From Notospermus geniculatus (Eukaryota; Nemertea; Pilidiophora; Heteronemertea; Lineidae), in the NCBI GenBank assembly GCA_002633025.1, contig NMRB01000761.1, positions 98,052 to 162,051 on the forward strand: a stretch of 64,000 bases of DNA, read 5' to 3'. A model generated the notes under the pieces. That model had not been told where the DNA came from and did not search any database. It was given only the letters and a program-made list of their open reading frames with translations. A program made the position numbers and the translations under genes. Of the stretch, positions 25,001 to 35,540 are shown piece after piece. How positions within the stretch are numbered: the first letter of the stretch is position 1; each line of letters opens with the position of its first letter.

Positions 25001-25804
25001 AGACTGGAAAAAACATCACTTTTATGAAGAATATTCCGGAAATACAACATTTTGACCACCCAGATTTATCTTGGGCAGTGGCTACTCGTTCACATTCATA
25101 CCCCACTAGTTTCTTTACATTTTTCTTCATTTTTGTTAAAAAATTTTGCCAATATTTATTGCTCCTTTAAATACGGCCCTGCACACATATTCCTCGATAC
25201 ATGTATCTCCCAAACTACTCATCTGAATTTGATAAAACAAAAAGCAAAATATGTGTGTTTATGTATACTATACACTTCAGTAACAATCTGTGTAGTCAAT
25301 TTTTTGATGGAACCAGGACAACCACTGGTAGAAGTTCGGTGCATTACTGATCACTTTGAATGAAGTACATGTACACCATCCTTTCAAATTCACCCGTCGG
25401 GAAAGCCGGGGTCTGAGCGGGCCAGAAACTCATGAAACCTTTTTTGCGTAAATGCATATCACTCGATGGACTGGGGACCCCATTGTGATCGTTCTAATGA
25501 ATATTCCATTTCATTCAACACTGGGCATCTTTTATTTAGCAATGGAGTCCAAACAGACACGACTGTGTTTATTAATACTGGCGTTATAGTCGTTCAGCAT
25601 AATTGGTCAACAGGAAATCTTATAAATGACAAATTAAGAAGTCTAACGTTGGTCAGCGAGTTCTTTTATCAGATCTTTGGGTCTTATTCTCTTTTAAGTA
25701 TTCCTCAGACAAGGTCTGGAGGCTTCGAAAGATAACCGTCAGAAACATAAATGATTCTTGCATAGAATTCCATATTCGATTGCTAGGTGGTTAGAGGACT
25801 AGTC
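22059..25804. repeat. Tandem duplication, copy C
   Basis: 3746 bases starting GGCTTTCAGTTTATCAGC, repeated almost base for base at 25806-29537. Differences are scattered substitutions and small indels, with no large insertion. Reading frames inside, such as 22815-23102 (minus), are kept in both copies simply because the copies are nearly identical; I see no domain in them. Confidence 0.95.
24403..24470 (+). promoter_or_regulatory. Palindromic YY1 block and candidate 5' exon with strong donor (copy C)
   Basis: ATGGCCGCCAT (24403-24413) places a YY1-type ATG on both strands. To the right, CTTCACCAG|GTAAGG gives an almost ideal donor at 24470/24471, so the stretch could be a first exon. The frame from the plus-strand ATG stops after 15 codons, so the exon would be untranslated or use a later start. 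The same block is at 28144-28211. Confidence 0.35.
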
Positions 25805-25805
25805 N
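25805..25805. other. Single N joining copies C and D
   Basis: Copy C ends GAGGACTAGTC and copy D begins GGCTTTCAG immediately on either side of one N. A one-base gap at an exact duplication boundary is a scaffold join, not a sequencing ambiguity. Confidence 0.95.
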
Positions 25806-28800
25806 GGCTTTCAGTTTATCAGCTTGACAACGGATTTGCCTGCCTTTAAAGTTACGGAGGCTTTGCGAATAAGGTCCCTGGGGCGTACCAAGCAGAAGAA
25901 AATTGTGTTTTCATGCAGATTTTGGCCAAAAGAGGTCGCGAAATGGCAAAAGAGTTGATTTGCACGCCTCCCCCCCCCAAAAAAAACACCTACCTACAAA
26001 AGCTGGCAAATGCTCATCAAAAGTATCTGTCATAAAGCAAAGACAATACAGAAGATACTGATAACAGCAGACAAAAGAGAGTTCAATGTGCGTGACATAT
26101 TCTAATCACGCATGTCAAAGGACTGGACGTATCAAAGGACTGGCGAACATGTTCTACTACCCGTTTCCATTTCCTTCTCAAAATTGCATCCGATGAATTG
26201 AAAGGGCAATAAACGCGAATGTGGGGTCAGCTTTTTCAAAATGACAGCATCTTCACGAGCCGACGAAAACGAGAATTCTGTAACTCAGATGGAAACACTT
26301 CCAAGTGACCATTTTTGACTACATTCGTCCCCAGTGTTCAGTTGACCCACGAAACACTGGCATGATTGGCGCCAAAGGTGAAGGATCATCAATAGACGGC
26401 GCTGTTTGACGAGGGATCCAATCATAATCCATCATTACAGGTTTAACCGACGTCGCCTTAACACACTTTCTGATTGGCTAAGATACGTGTACAAAATGTT
26501 CACTACATTGTATATCCATACTCGTGGCAGATTCCAAGCGGGGGTTTCCCGAATCGGACAGCTAACACCGTCTTGAGTGGTACTTTGAGGATCGCATCAG
26601 TGCGCGGGTAACGTAGTGGGTAGCGGTTTGAAACTGCGACAGGAGTTTATTTTTCGACATACATGTACACAAACTTTCAGTAATCTTATCGTTCAACGTC
26701 ACGTTTGATAAAGTGCAGAGAATGTCAAAATTTGTAAAAAGCAAAAAGCGACTAACCGTGAACATTGCCATCAAACACTCCACTAGGTAATTGCTGATGA
26801 TGCAGTGACGAGATGCCTGGCTCTTTAGACTAGACATCATGTTGTTCAACAGGTTCTTGAATATGAAAATGCCTCTTCTATTTTAATGCATATTTCATCT
26901 CAAACAAGCCGTGTTGCCCCCGGCCTATCTGTCTGCTTCCCGGCTACTTTTACGGTGAAGAAAGAGGACGGAGGAGTTAGTGAGAGGCATAAAAACAATC
27001 ATAAAAATAAACAATAAAATCACGCCGTGAGCATGATATACAGGGAAAGGTACAAAGTGGTATTTGCTCGGTTCATAACCGTCTAGGCCTACCCAAGAGA
27101 GTATTTCAATTCTTGCTTGCTTTAAGCGTTGATGCTATTAAAAATTGATTCGCTTCCTGGTCTGTAAACATCCTTTTCTAAAGTTAACGGTTTTTCTAGA
27201 AGTCCTACACGTCGTACGGATAATGTTATTAGACAGAAAAGAATCATGTAGGATGAACAATGCATAAACTTTGCCATTCGGTCTCTCTTAGGGCTTCTCC
27301 ATGTGTCGCGCAACTCTTCACCAAAGCTTCGCTTCTATTTATTGAATTCTGGTTTTCGATCACACCTATAAATTGCCATGGGTCTAAAAACCTGCGAAGG
27401 CAAACACGGAAAATTTCGCCCATGTCAGAAGCACCACGGAGGCGGGGTTATTTAAGAAATTGGTTAACAAAGGGTTTTATATCGCTGCAATTTCAAAAAG
27501 ACGACATCAAAGCCTCGTTTCCACTTGAAAACCGCACGCTCTGCGGAACCCGCTATATGGAAACGGTGCACATCTCTAAAAGACTCAAGATCAAAACTTC
27601 AATTCCTAAATTTCGCGCTTCTATTTCTTTTCACCTTCTTTGCGGGGAACCCTATCTCGATTAAAAGAAGCGTGCATCTGCTCTAAATTTGTCATCAAAA
27701 GTGAGGTTCTACTATAGCTACTCCTTTTTACGGATGCGTACCGTACGACACAACTGTACAAAGTACGGATGCCAGATCAACATGGCTTTTTGTATTGGAG
27801 AAAGAGAGCGAAGCCACGAACAGGAAATCCTCCAAGTAGCATTTTAAGGAGAAGTTGGCTATTGTGTCTTGGATACCACTCAGGATATTGGAGGCAGTTG
27901 CCATCTCAAACTTATTAACTTGGTAGCAGGATATGATGGATGAACCGAAAAATAATGAAATTACTTATCTCCAGAAGACCAAAATGAAATTGACACATCG
28001 AGCAAGATCCAGTCGACGCTATTAAGTGCCACAGTACATGTATGCATGAGGTGACTCTTTCTCCCTCCCCACCTTGGTAAGACTGGTGTCCTGTCCAGCA
28101 GTGGTAACACCGAGGCTGGACTGATACTCTATCGAAACAAAAAATGGCCGCCATACTTTCATCACTTGAGAAGTTCAACGTGCTGTTATAGCGTGACTAA
28201 CCCTTCACCAGGTAAGGTAACATGCTTCAACTCATTCTTTTATGTGTAGCAACACTCTCCATGCCTAATTGATAACTTAGACCATTCAAATACATAGCTT
28301 TGAACAGTCTTTGGAGCATGAATATACGACGTTGCCTAAAGGTCAAAGGTTACGTCGGCCGTCGCGAGATACAAAACCTAATGCACACTGTCGTGCTTTA
28401 ATAAAGTCCAGTAGATGCTTTTAATCACTCCAATGAGAAACCTAACCCACAGGCTCAATAGGTGTCACTAGTGGTTAAAACTATTGAATTGAAAGGGACA
28501 TTCAGGTCCTGATCAATTTCCCACACAAAGGGCATCCATTGTGTAGGACCTGATTACTGTGTGCTGCCCTCTATCATTGTTAGGATCCCCATTTTGTTCA
28601 GGACCCACCAATACATTTATATGTATATGACTTTTGTGTATTAGTGCACTGGGGGTTCTCCCCCAGAAAAATTTGAAAATCTAAGGCCTGAAAATGCGTT
28701 TTCCTGGCATTTGGGAATGAGAATCAATGATATCTATAGACTGGAAAAAAACATCACTTTTATGAAGAATATTCCGGAAATACAACATTTTGACCACCCA

Positions 28801-29537
28801 GATTTATCTTGGACAGTGGCTACTCGTTCACATTCATACCCCACTAGTTTCTTTACATTTTTCTTCATTTTTGTTAAAAATGTTTGCCAATATTTATTGC
28901 TCCTTTAAATACGGCCCTGCACACATACTCCGCGATATCTCCCAAACTACTCTTCCGAATTTGATAAAACAAAAAGCAAAATATGTGTGTTTATGTATGC
29001 TATACACTTCAGTAACAATCTATGTAGTCAATTTTTTAATGGAGCTAGGACAACCACTGGTAGAAGTTCGGTGCATTACTGATCACTTTGAATGAAGTAC
29101 ATGTACACCATCCTTTTCAAATTCACCCGTCGGGAAAGCCAGGGTCTGAGCGGGCCAGAAACTCATGAAACTTTTTTTGCGTAAATGCATATCACTCGAT
29201 GGACTGGGGACCCCCATTGTGATCGTTCTAATGAATATTCCATTTCATTCAACACTGGGCATCTTTTATTTAGCAATGGAGTCCAAACAGACACGACTGT
29301 GTTTATTAATACTGGCGTTATAGTCGTTCAGCATAATTGGTCAACAGGAAATCTTATAAATGACAAATTAAGAAGTCTAACGTTGGTCAGTGAGTTCTTT
29401 TATCAGATCTTTGGGTCTTATTCTCTTTTAGGTATTCCTCAGACAAGGTCTGGAGGCTTCGAAAGATAACCGTCAGAAACATAAATGATTCTTGCATAGA
29501 ATTCCATATTCGATTGCTAGGTGGTTAGAGGACTAGT
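25806..29537. repeat. Tandem duplication, copy D
   Basis: Counterpart of copy C (22059-25804), ending GGACTAGTC before single-copy sequence resumes. A 134-codon open frame (27260-27664) exists here but is broken in copy C by single-base changes, which argues against it being a gene. Confidence 0.95.
28144..28211 (+). promoter_or_regulatory. Palindromic YY1 block and candidate 5' exon with strong donor (copy D)
   Basis: Copy of 24403-24470, with the motif and the CAG|GTAAGG donor unchanged. Confidence 0.35.
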
Positions 29538-30295
29538 CTGTAGCGTGAATGACAGCGGTTGTGATGAAGTTGGCAAATGGCTAATACGCCCAATGTATTT
29601 CAACTACCGGTATAGTTTCGCTTGAAGTCAGAATTAGGGACCTACCTAATTACGCCCGAAACCGTCGGCGAAGCGCCCGGCCTCGGGGTTTGGCATCATT
29701 TTCGGTACACTTACACTGCCTACATGTACAGCGTTCTCTAAATCCCTGGATTTATGGGTACAAGTGTCCACCTCATTAAAACCTTGCGTGACCGCCCAAT
29801 TACTTCATATGTAGGATGTCTTACAAAGGGAGTTGACCATGAATGGCTCAGGCCGGATTCTCTGTGAATGTCTGAAGGAACTTCGCTCTGTCGCTTGCTG
29901 AGTCGTGAAATCGACACGTAGCCTGGATTTGAAATTGATCCCACTGGGTGAGAAGGCCTATTGCGACCGTGGTCTTATAAAGGGTGGCTCCAAAAATGTC
30001 AACATTAGCCGTTTTTACACTACGCAGAATTTTGGCCCGGATGAACCGTGCCGTGCTCGACCCGGGCCAGGCCCGCCTCAGAAACAGCATTTTACCCCAT
30101 TTACACTGTACCATGATAACCACGCCAATATCTGAATCGCCGGCTCTCCTTTCTGTGGAGGTACGAAATCTCCGTCATTTTCAATATGGCTGCGCCCATG
30201 ATCATTCGCGGCAATGACGTATTGAGTTCAAGGCCGATAAATGAGCATGCGCATTCACTAAAGGCGAGTCATTCAAGTGGGCCGAGCCCAGTAGC

Positions 30296-30505
30296 GTGTT
30301 TACACTGTGCAGTTTTCCAGCAGAACCGTGCTCGACCCGGGTCGAACCCACCTCCTGTTGGGGGGTTCGGCCCGGATGAAAGTAGCACCGTGCCGAGCCC
30401 AGTTGTGCCGTGCCAACCCATTTACACTATCACCTTTTTTGCCGCGCCGTGCTCGACCCGGGTCGAGCACGGTTGAAAACACGTAGTGTAAAAGGGGCCA
30501 TTGAT
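30296..30505. repeat. GC-rich inverted-repeat element with a 26-bp perfect palindrome
   Basis: TTTACACTGTGCAGTTTTC at the left is matched by the inverse GAAAACACGTAGTGTAAA at the right. Inside, 30447-30472 is a perfect palindrome centred on CCCGGG with arms CCGTGCTCGACCC. A related end (TTTTTACACTACGCAGAATTT, then GTGCTCGACCCGGG) occurs at 30010-30065. Confidence 0.6.
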
Positions 30506-30814
30506 TTTTGGGGCTGGAAGGTTTAGGGCGAGTTCTGGGATAATTGCCAGTTTGGGGAATGCGAAGACTAACGTTACTGTAACGCTTGTTAGTAGACTTG
30601 TCATGTAAGGAAAGAAGAGACGATGTCTGTCTGGGCACTCTTGCGTAATTTGTGACCCTCTGACGTGTGTTACGAGCTGATTTATTGACGAAAAACATTT
30701 TCATGGAACCCCAGACATGTTTTTCGTCAACAATTAATAAAACTTCCTTTCAACAGCTATGTGACCCACTCCGGCAAAAGTACTCGTTTGTCGCTTGTTG
30801 TTTCATTTCCTCAT

Positions 30815-30904
30815 TGGGTGATTTCAAAGTTGGTTTTAACACCGGTTTTACAATGCATTAAAGCACTGTAAAACCAGTATTAAAACCAACTTTGAAATCA
30901 CCCA
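30815..30904. repeat. Long hairpin (about 40-bp arms)
   Basis: TGGGTGATTTCAAAGTTGG and on to the centre near 30860, then the inverse ending AAATCACCCA at 30904, with only two or three mismatches. It could be a small foldback MITE; there is no microRNA evidence. Confidence 0.7.
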
Positions 30905-31214
30905 TTGTCTTCCCCACAGGGACTTGAGGCATGCATTGGAGGGGTGGTGGATGTGTTACAGAGGTCCATAGGAGCACACCCCCGGTAATAACACACCCCG
31001 GAGTAATGCTAATGTCTAAGAAAAAAACTGCATTTGAGGGGTACAAAATCAAAATAGCTGGGCAGTGAAAAGTTCATAAATGGACTAAATAAATTATCTT
31101 TTCATGTTTTAGCGACCAACGAAAGACTCGGAAAAGGCCACCTTATGAGAAAATGTTGTCGATTTATTACTTCTATGTACATTTTTAATCATTTGTTTCC
31201 ATCTCTACTTACAG

Positions 31215-31403
31215 AACGAGCCAGGCGACTCCGAAATTACGACAAATCTTCACGACTATACGCAACTAAAACAATACTACGACACCTTACGACAAAAATA
31301 TGAATCAAAACGAGCGACGGGAAAACGACGGAAGCCTGGACGACGGGAAAGATACAGGAAGCCACGTCGTTGCTACTGGTTACTAGTGTCATGTTATTAC
31401 TAA
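31215..31403 (+). CDS. Terminal coding exon of an unidentified gene
   Basis: A polypyrimidine tract and acceptor (CATCTCTACTTACAG) precede an open frame that runs in phase 0 from 31215 for 62 residues to TAA at 31401-31403. The product starts NEPGDSEITTNL, continues with DYTQLKQYYDTLRQKYESKR, which would form an amphipathic helix, and then a strongly basic run (KRRKPGRRERYRKPRR) before a short C-terminus CYWLLVSCYY. A frame this biased towards K, R, Y and Q right behind a good acceptor is unlikely by chance. The basic run could be a nuclear or nucleic-acid-binding tail. The gene would be convergent with the receptor gene at 32826-35495. Upstream exons were not located. Confidence 0.5.
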   Translation, partial: NEPGDSEITTNLHDYTQLKQYYDTLRQKYESKRATGKRRKPGRRERYRKPRRCYWLLVSCYY

Positions 31404-32476
31404 GCCAGCAGTCAACAAATATCTAATGGTGGGATAAAGATCCAATCTTTACATCGATAGGCTATCTTTTCAGTGTGCGAACCGGGATCTAGAATTTCTT
31501 CATCGCAACACGTTCTGCAATCAATGCAGTTCAATTGCGAACTGAGTCGATTGATTTAGGGCCACGGTATTTCCAATTTTCGTCGACAGCCGGCGCCACC
31601 GGCGGTGATTGCATCATTCTTCGATACCGTTGTTTTGCCTTTCGCCCCATGTTGGAGAATGTATGATTACAATGCAATCAATGCAATGCATATGTGGATA
31701 CCCCGCCAGGAACGAGAGTCACTCTAGGCCTACGTGGGGCGAGGTTGACAAGTGGTAGTTTAATAACATTGTCAATAGAGGTCTCCCTATACCGCGGGCG
31801 AGGTGAGGATGCTGTGCACGTGGGCTGAAGATGGCGTCGACTCTTATAGTGCGAGATTTTCTTGGTGTGGAATTATACTGGTTCGATTCTTGGGAAGAGT
31901 TGCATTCAACAATGTTCTTGTGGTTGACTCGTTGCCATTGACAGAGCCAACGACATTTGAGAAGTTGCCAGTGTTGGCGATCTGCTGCGGGTAACCTGGT
32001 GGAGTCCGGGCTGTGAACTGCATTAACAATGATTGGTCCATTGTTTGACACCATACTCCAGCCAGAGAGAGTGAGGTTTGTGCACTGCAAAGTCATGAAG
32101 CTATCGGTAGTAGAGATGGATTTGTGAATTATTTTTATGAATTAAATTACTTGTTTTACATACTGAAAACTGTGTTCAAATTATTTTTTTCACTTAGTCA
32201 GGATTGCCAACACAGAAATATCAGAAGCTATGGAAACTTGTACCGGTATGAGATAATGTAGACCGGAAAATAAATGTTCATTTCGCAGTGTGTGATTGAA
32301 AATGATACTCCAAACTCCCAGTTACCTGTCTCATTCCTGAACTCGGAAAAAATGACTAAATCCTAAGTTGAAGATAATGGGTGGGGGTATGGTCAGAAAC
32401 AGTGATGTCCTGTCCACTTATTTGTCCCACTCCCGAGCCTGGCAAAGAATGACAGCGTGTGATATCTTCAACTTAA

Positions 32477-32727
32477 AGGAGCTGGACGTCCAAGTTGTAA
32501 ACACTCACTCACTGGTTCTCTATCCACGCGACGCCTGCGGTGCTGCCACCAATTGTCGGCGATATGTACTGACGTGAATATCGTGAATGAGTTGCATTGG
32601 ACCGGGCACCAGTCTAACGATCACGGGGCGCTACTGGTGCTGCCACCTTCACGAAGGAATAAAACTAGTTTGCTGGCCACTGTTTGTCAACAAACCAGTT
32701 TGTTTACAACTTGGACGTCGAGCTCCT
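32477..32727. repeat. TTAA-flanked MITE, family M3, copy 2
   Basis: Flanked by TTAA at 32473-32476 and 32728-32731; reverse orientation relative to 6160-6409. It lies about 100 bases past the stop codon of the receptor gene, so it may be transcribed as part of its 3' untranslated region. Confidence 0.88.
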
Positions 32728-32825
32728 TTAAGATTTTGTCATTTTTCCGAGTTCATGAATGGGACAGGTAGGCCTAAGTGGGAGTTTAGAGTATACGTCA
32801 GGGATACAAAGGAGTCTTGTTATGT

Positions 32826-35495
32826 TCATAACTCAGTCCTCAACTTGTCGCCCTTTCTCCTTCCTTTCAGTATTGCAGGTAGAACGAACACACCTACAAA
32901 CAGCAACAACAATATCGTTCCAGCCGCAGCACCTGCAATGACCTTGACCACAGGCGAGGAGACGGGGCAACTGAAATCATCAGCGGTCAAGGTCAAAATT
33001 TCTTTTGAGTCATTACCCACAATGCACTTCATATCTCCTGCTCGAACGAAATAATTTGCTTGGCTCAGCCAGTCGCGAATCCACTTTGAACCGCAGTTAC
33101 AAACCAGGGCATTCTGCAGTAAATTTAATTCCGTTATATTACTGAGTAATGTTGTCACGTTTTCTGTTATTCTTTCTATTTTGTTGTCCTGTAGGTGAAT
33201 GATCTTGACGTTAGCTGAAAGTAGTTCAACAACATCGACCGTTATATTTTCAAGATTATTACGACCTATGTGCAGGGCTGTGACGTTAGACATATAAGGC
33301 CGCGGAGGAAGATCTGCGATTTGGTTGTCCTCGAAATGTAGTTCCAACAGTCCCTCTGGCATGACGTCTGGCAGAGATGTTAAATTTCTCGCATGGCAAT
33401 CAACCACGTAAATTTCCTTTGTCAGCCGGTCCGAACATTCACAAAGACCTGGACAATTCCCCCCCGTGAATGGACACTCGAATTCGTCTTCTTTTATGTC
33501 CACTAGGGGGCGCCCTTTGAGGTGATAAGGTTTGGTACATATCCACGTGTCTTCCCTTTCATAACTGAGCCAAAATGATTTGTACTCGCTGTTTCCGCGG
33601 TCCTTTTTAGTTAAATTATACAACGGAAAAGCGCTGCAATCACAGTTTAATGGATTACCCGTCAAATCTAACTTGAAGTAGGACAGCAGCAAATCCAGTG
33701 CTTCGCCCTCTGGTGAGTCCGACCGTTTAATATCAATGTTATCTATCAGATTGTTTGCCAGCGATAGAACAACGTGCGTCCCTCGGATAGAAAACACTAC
33801 TGCTTCAGAATCAGTGTAATTGGGCGAAGCGCTCATGACGTCATTAACGACGTCCGGATTCAAGTCTTCTAATAGGCCCATGAAGTCACGTGATGTAATC
33901 CCATTATCTGATAGGTCGATGATCGATGCAAATTCGAACAAGATGATATCAGGATGAAGCGTTTTCAATTGGTTGTTTCCAAGGTCAAGTTGACTGAGCT
34001 GATTCGCGCGCATATCTGGCAGCGATCCCTTTTCTATGCTGCGGATGCGATTGTTATTTAGGCTCAATTTCACCAATTTCGTCATTCCGAAGAATGTTTC
34101 TAATTCTATAGTTTCTAGACAGTTGTACGACAAATCGAGTTCTTCTAAATTGACAAGGTCGGAAAATATATTCGAGGATATATAACAGATTTTGTTCTTG
34201 GCCAGCAATAAGTGCTTGAGAAATCGATGCCCGAGGAAAGCTTTCCTCCCGATAAACACAATTTGGTTGTTGCTCAAGTCGATGCGCTTGATGCGGGAGT
34301 TACCTGCAAATGCATGGTCCGGAATCCCAGTGATGCGGTCGTTCGTCAGCTGGAGAATCTGCAGACCAAACGCCCCTTCAAACGGACTCGGATGACGTGA
34401 ACCGAAGTCCACCTTGGTATTATTGAAGCTTATCTTATCTAATGCCCCTTCTAATTTCACCGCTAGAGTGTGAGCTGGTTCTCGGGTAGAAAAGTCGAGG
34501 ACGAGGAATCTTCTGTGGAGATTCTGAGGAATATCCAGCCCATTGTTGTATATCTCGATGCCGTAATCGGTCCTAGACATCGCCAGCGGAAGAAACATAT
34601 TATTCGAACACCAGGGGAATTGTGGGAACGATTCAAATATTTCGGTATTGCGATAAATGTTCAAGGACTGAAGGAAGGGCATGGTGTCGGGTAATGGTGT
34701 GATATCCTTAGCTGTGAGGTTCATACCCCGGAGGGCCAATTCAGCCATTTCAGGCCAGATGTGCTCTACGAATATACTTGGCAGGTTGGCAGTTTTCAGG
34801 GCTTTTCTGCCGGGGTTGAAGCAGTGCATATAAGTTCTATTTTTCCCGCATGGTGTCGGATTCTGGATTTCCAACTGTCCTAATGTTTCAAGCCCATTGA
34901 TCATGGTGGTCGAAGAATATTTTGTCCTGTCGAACCGTACTATTGGTGGGAATATGTGGTTTACCGGAATCACAGTTGGTATGAAGTCCTCTTTACGGAG
35001 ATCGTTGATGACGTACAACGGTTGAAAGAGCCGCAGGCCACGAAGACCTAACGCCTTTCCAAATGACGCCACAGAAGACCACGAGACAGCACAATATCGC
35101 AGTTCCAGTAGAGACAGTGTCCTTATTTTCACTCGTGAAGGGTTTACAACCCGAACTTCAGCTGGTATTAGACATTTCACAACAACTGCTGCTCTGGCAA
35201 CAAAATCCGCTGGCGTGTCCGTTGTGACGTCACGGAGGTCAAGGTCGCATCGCGCTATCTCGTTCCCAACCTCACCCGTCACCTCACAGGCGTACACATA
35301 GTTCTTCAACGGGTTATTTTCTATTTTATAGTAACTGATGTCTAAAAATCCACGTTGTATTTCGCATTGTACCTTACAGTGGCTGCTGATCTGTTTGTCT
35401 TCGTGTTCGACGGCAGCACTCGCATCAAACCCATTGGTTTCGAGAGTATGCAGGCAGCCGAGAACGAGGGCGATGATAACTCCGCCTGGTGACAT
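32826..35495 (-). CDS. TIR-less Toll-like receptor (mccTLR-type LRR ectodomain, one membrane helix)
   Basis: 889 residues from the ATG at 35495. The open frame continues 45 codons further upstream, but an acceptor (TTTATTTCAG, exon from 35540) shows that the earlier part is intron, and the chosen start gives a signal peptide (residues 2-20, GGVIIALVLGCL). Order seen: N-terminal cysteine-containing region; LRRs (about 380-560, repeated LxxLxLxxNxI); first LRRCT (614-676, NPLNCDCSAF to FECPF); LRRNT (681-714, CPGLCECSD, VVDC); further LRRs (715-794); second LRRCT (795-844, CNCGSKW to FSCP); membrane helix (about 853-877); a 12-residue tail GRRKGDKLRTEL. Two LRRCT caps around an inner LRRNT is the layout of protostome-type (multiple cysteine cluster) Toll receptors, which bind ligands such as Spatzle outside the cell. 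The TIR signalling domain is absent: a stop follows, with no donor site in good context. The last residues TEL fit a class I PDZ ligand. It could act as a decoy or co-receptor (compare CD180), or as an adhesion LRR protein. Confidence 0.9.
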   Translation of the reverse strand: MSPGGVIIALVLGCLHTLETNGFDASAAVEHEDKQISSHCKVQCEIQRGFLDISYYKIENNPLKNYVYACEVTGEVGNEIARCDLDLRDVTTDTPADFVARAAVVVKCLIPAEVRVVNPSRVKIRTLSLLELRYCAVSWSSVASFGKALGLRGLRLFQPLYVINDLRKEDFIPTVIPVNHIFPPIVRFDRTKYSSTTMINGLETLGQLEIQNPTPCGKNRTYMHCFNPGRKALKTANLPSIFVEHIWPEMAELALRGMNLTAKDITPLPDTMPFLQSLNIYRNTEIFESFPQFPWCSNNMFLPLAMSRTDYGIEIYNNGLDIPQNLHRRFLVLDFSTREPAHTLAVKLEGALDKISFNNTKVDFGSRHPSPFEGAFGLQILQLTNDRITGIPDHAFAGNSRIKRIDLSNNQIVFIGRKAFLGHRFLKHLLLAKNKICYISSNIFSDLVNLEELDLSYNCLETIELETFFGMTKLVKLSLNNNRIRSIEKGSLPDMRANQLSQLDLGNNQLKTLHPDIILFEFASIIDLSDNGITSRDFMGLLEDLNPDVVNDVMSASPNYTDSEAVVFSIRGTHVVLSLANNLIDNIDIKRSDSPEGEALDLLLSYFKLDLTGNPLNCDCSAFPLYNLTKKDRGNSEYKSFWLSYEREDTWICTKPYHLKGRPLVDIKEDEFECPFTGGNCPGLCECSDRLTKEIYVVDCHARNLTSLPDVMPEGLLELHFEDNQIADLPPRPYMSNVTALHIGRNNLENITVDVVELLSANVKIIHLQDNKIERITENVTTLLSNITELNLLQNALVCNCGSKWIRDWLSQANYFVRAGDMKCIVGNDSKEILTLTADDFSCPVSSPVVKVIAGAAAGTILLLLFVGVFVLPAILKGRRKGDKLRTEL

Positions 35496-35540
35496 CTTTG
35501 TACACTCACGGAAGTGGCTGCAATCTCCGGGAGGATGGAT

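Noticed and set aside
25466-25735. 89- and 94-codon frames kept in both copies C and D (also 29185-29469)
   Set aside because: Kept only because the copies are almost identical; the AT-rich composition shows no protein-like pattern.
27260-27664. 134-codon open frame
   Set aside because: Broken in the near-identical copy C, with no domain and no splice context.
33000-35400. Plus-strand frames such as 34192-34395 and 34470-34694
   Set aside because: They lie antisense to the receptor's LRR coding sequence.
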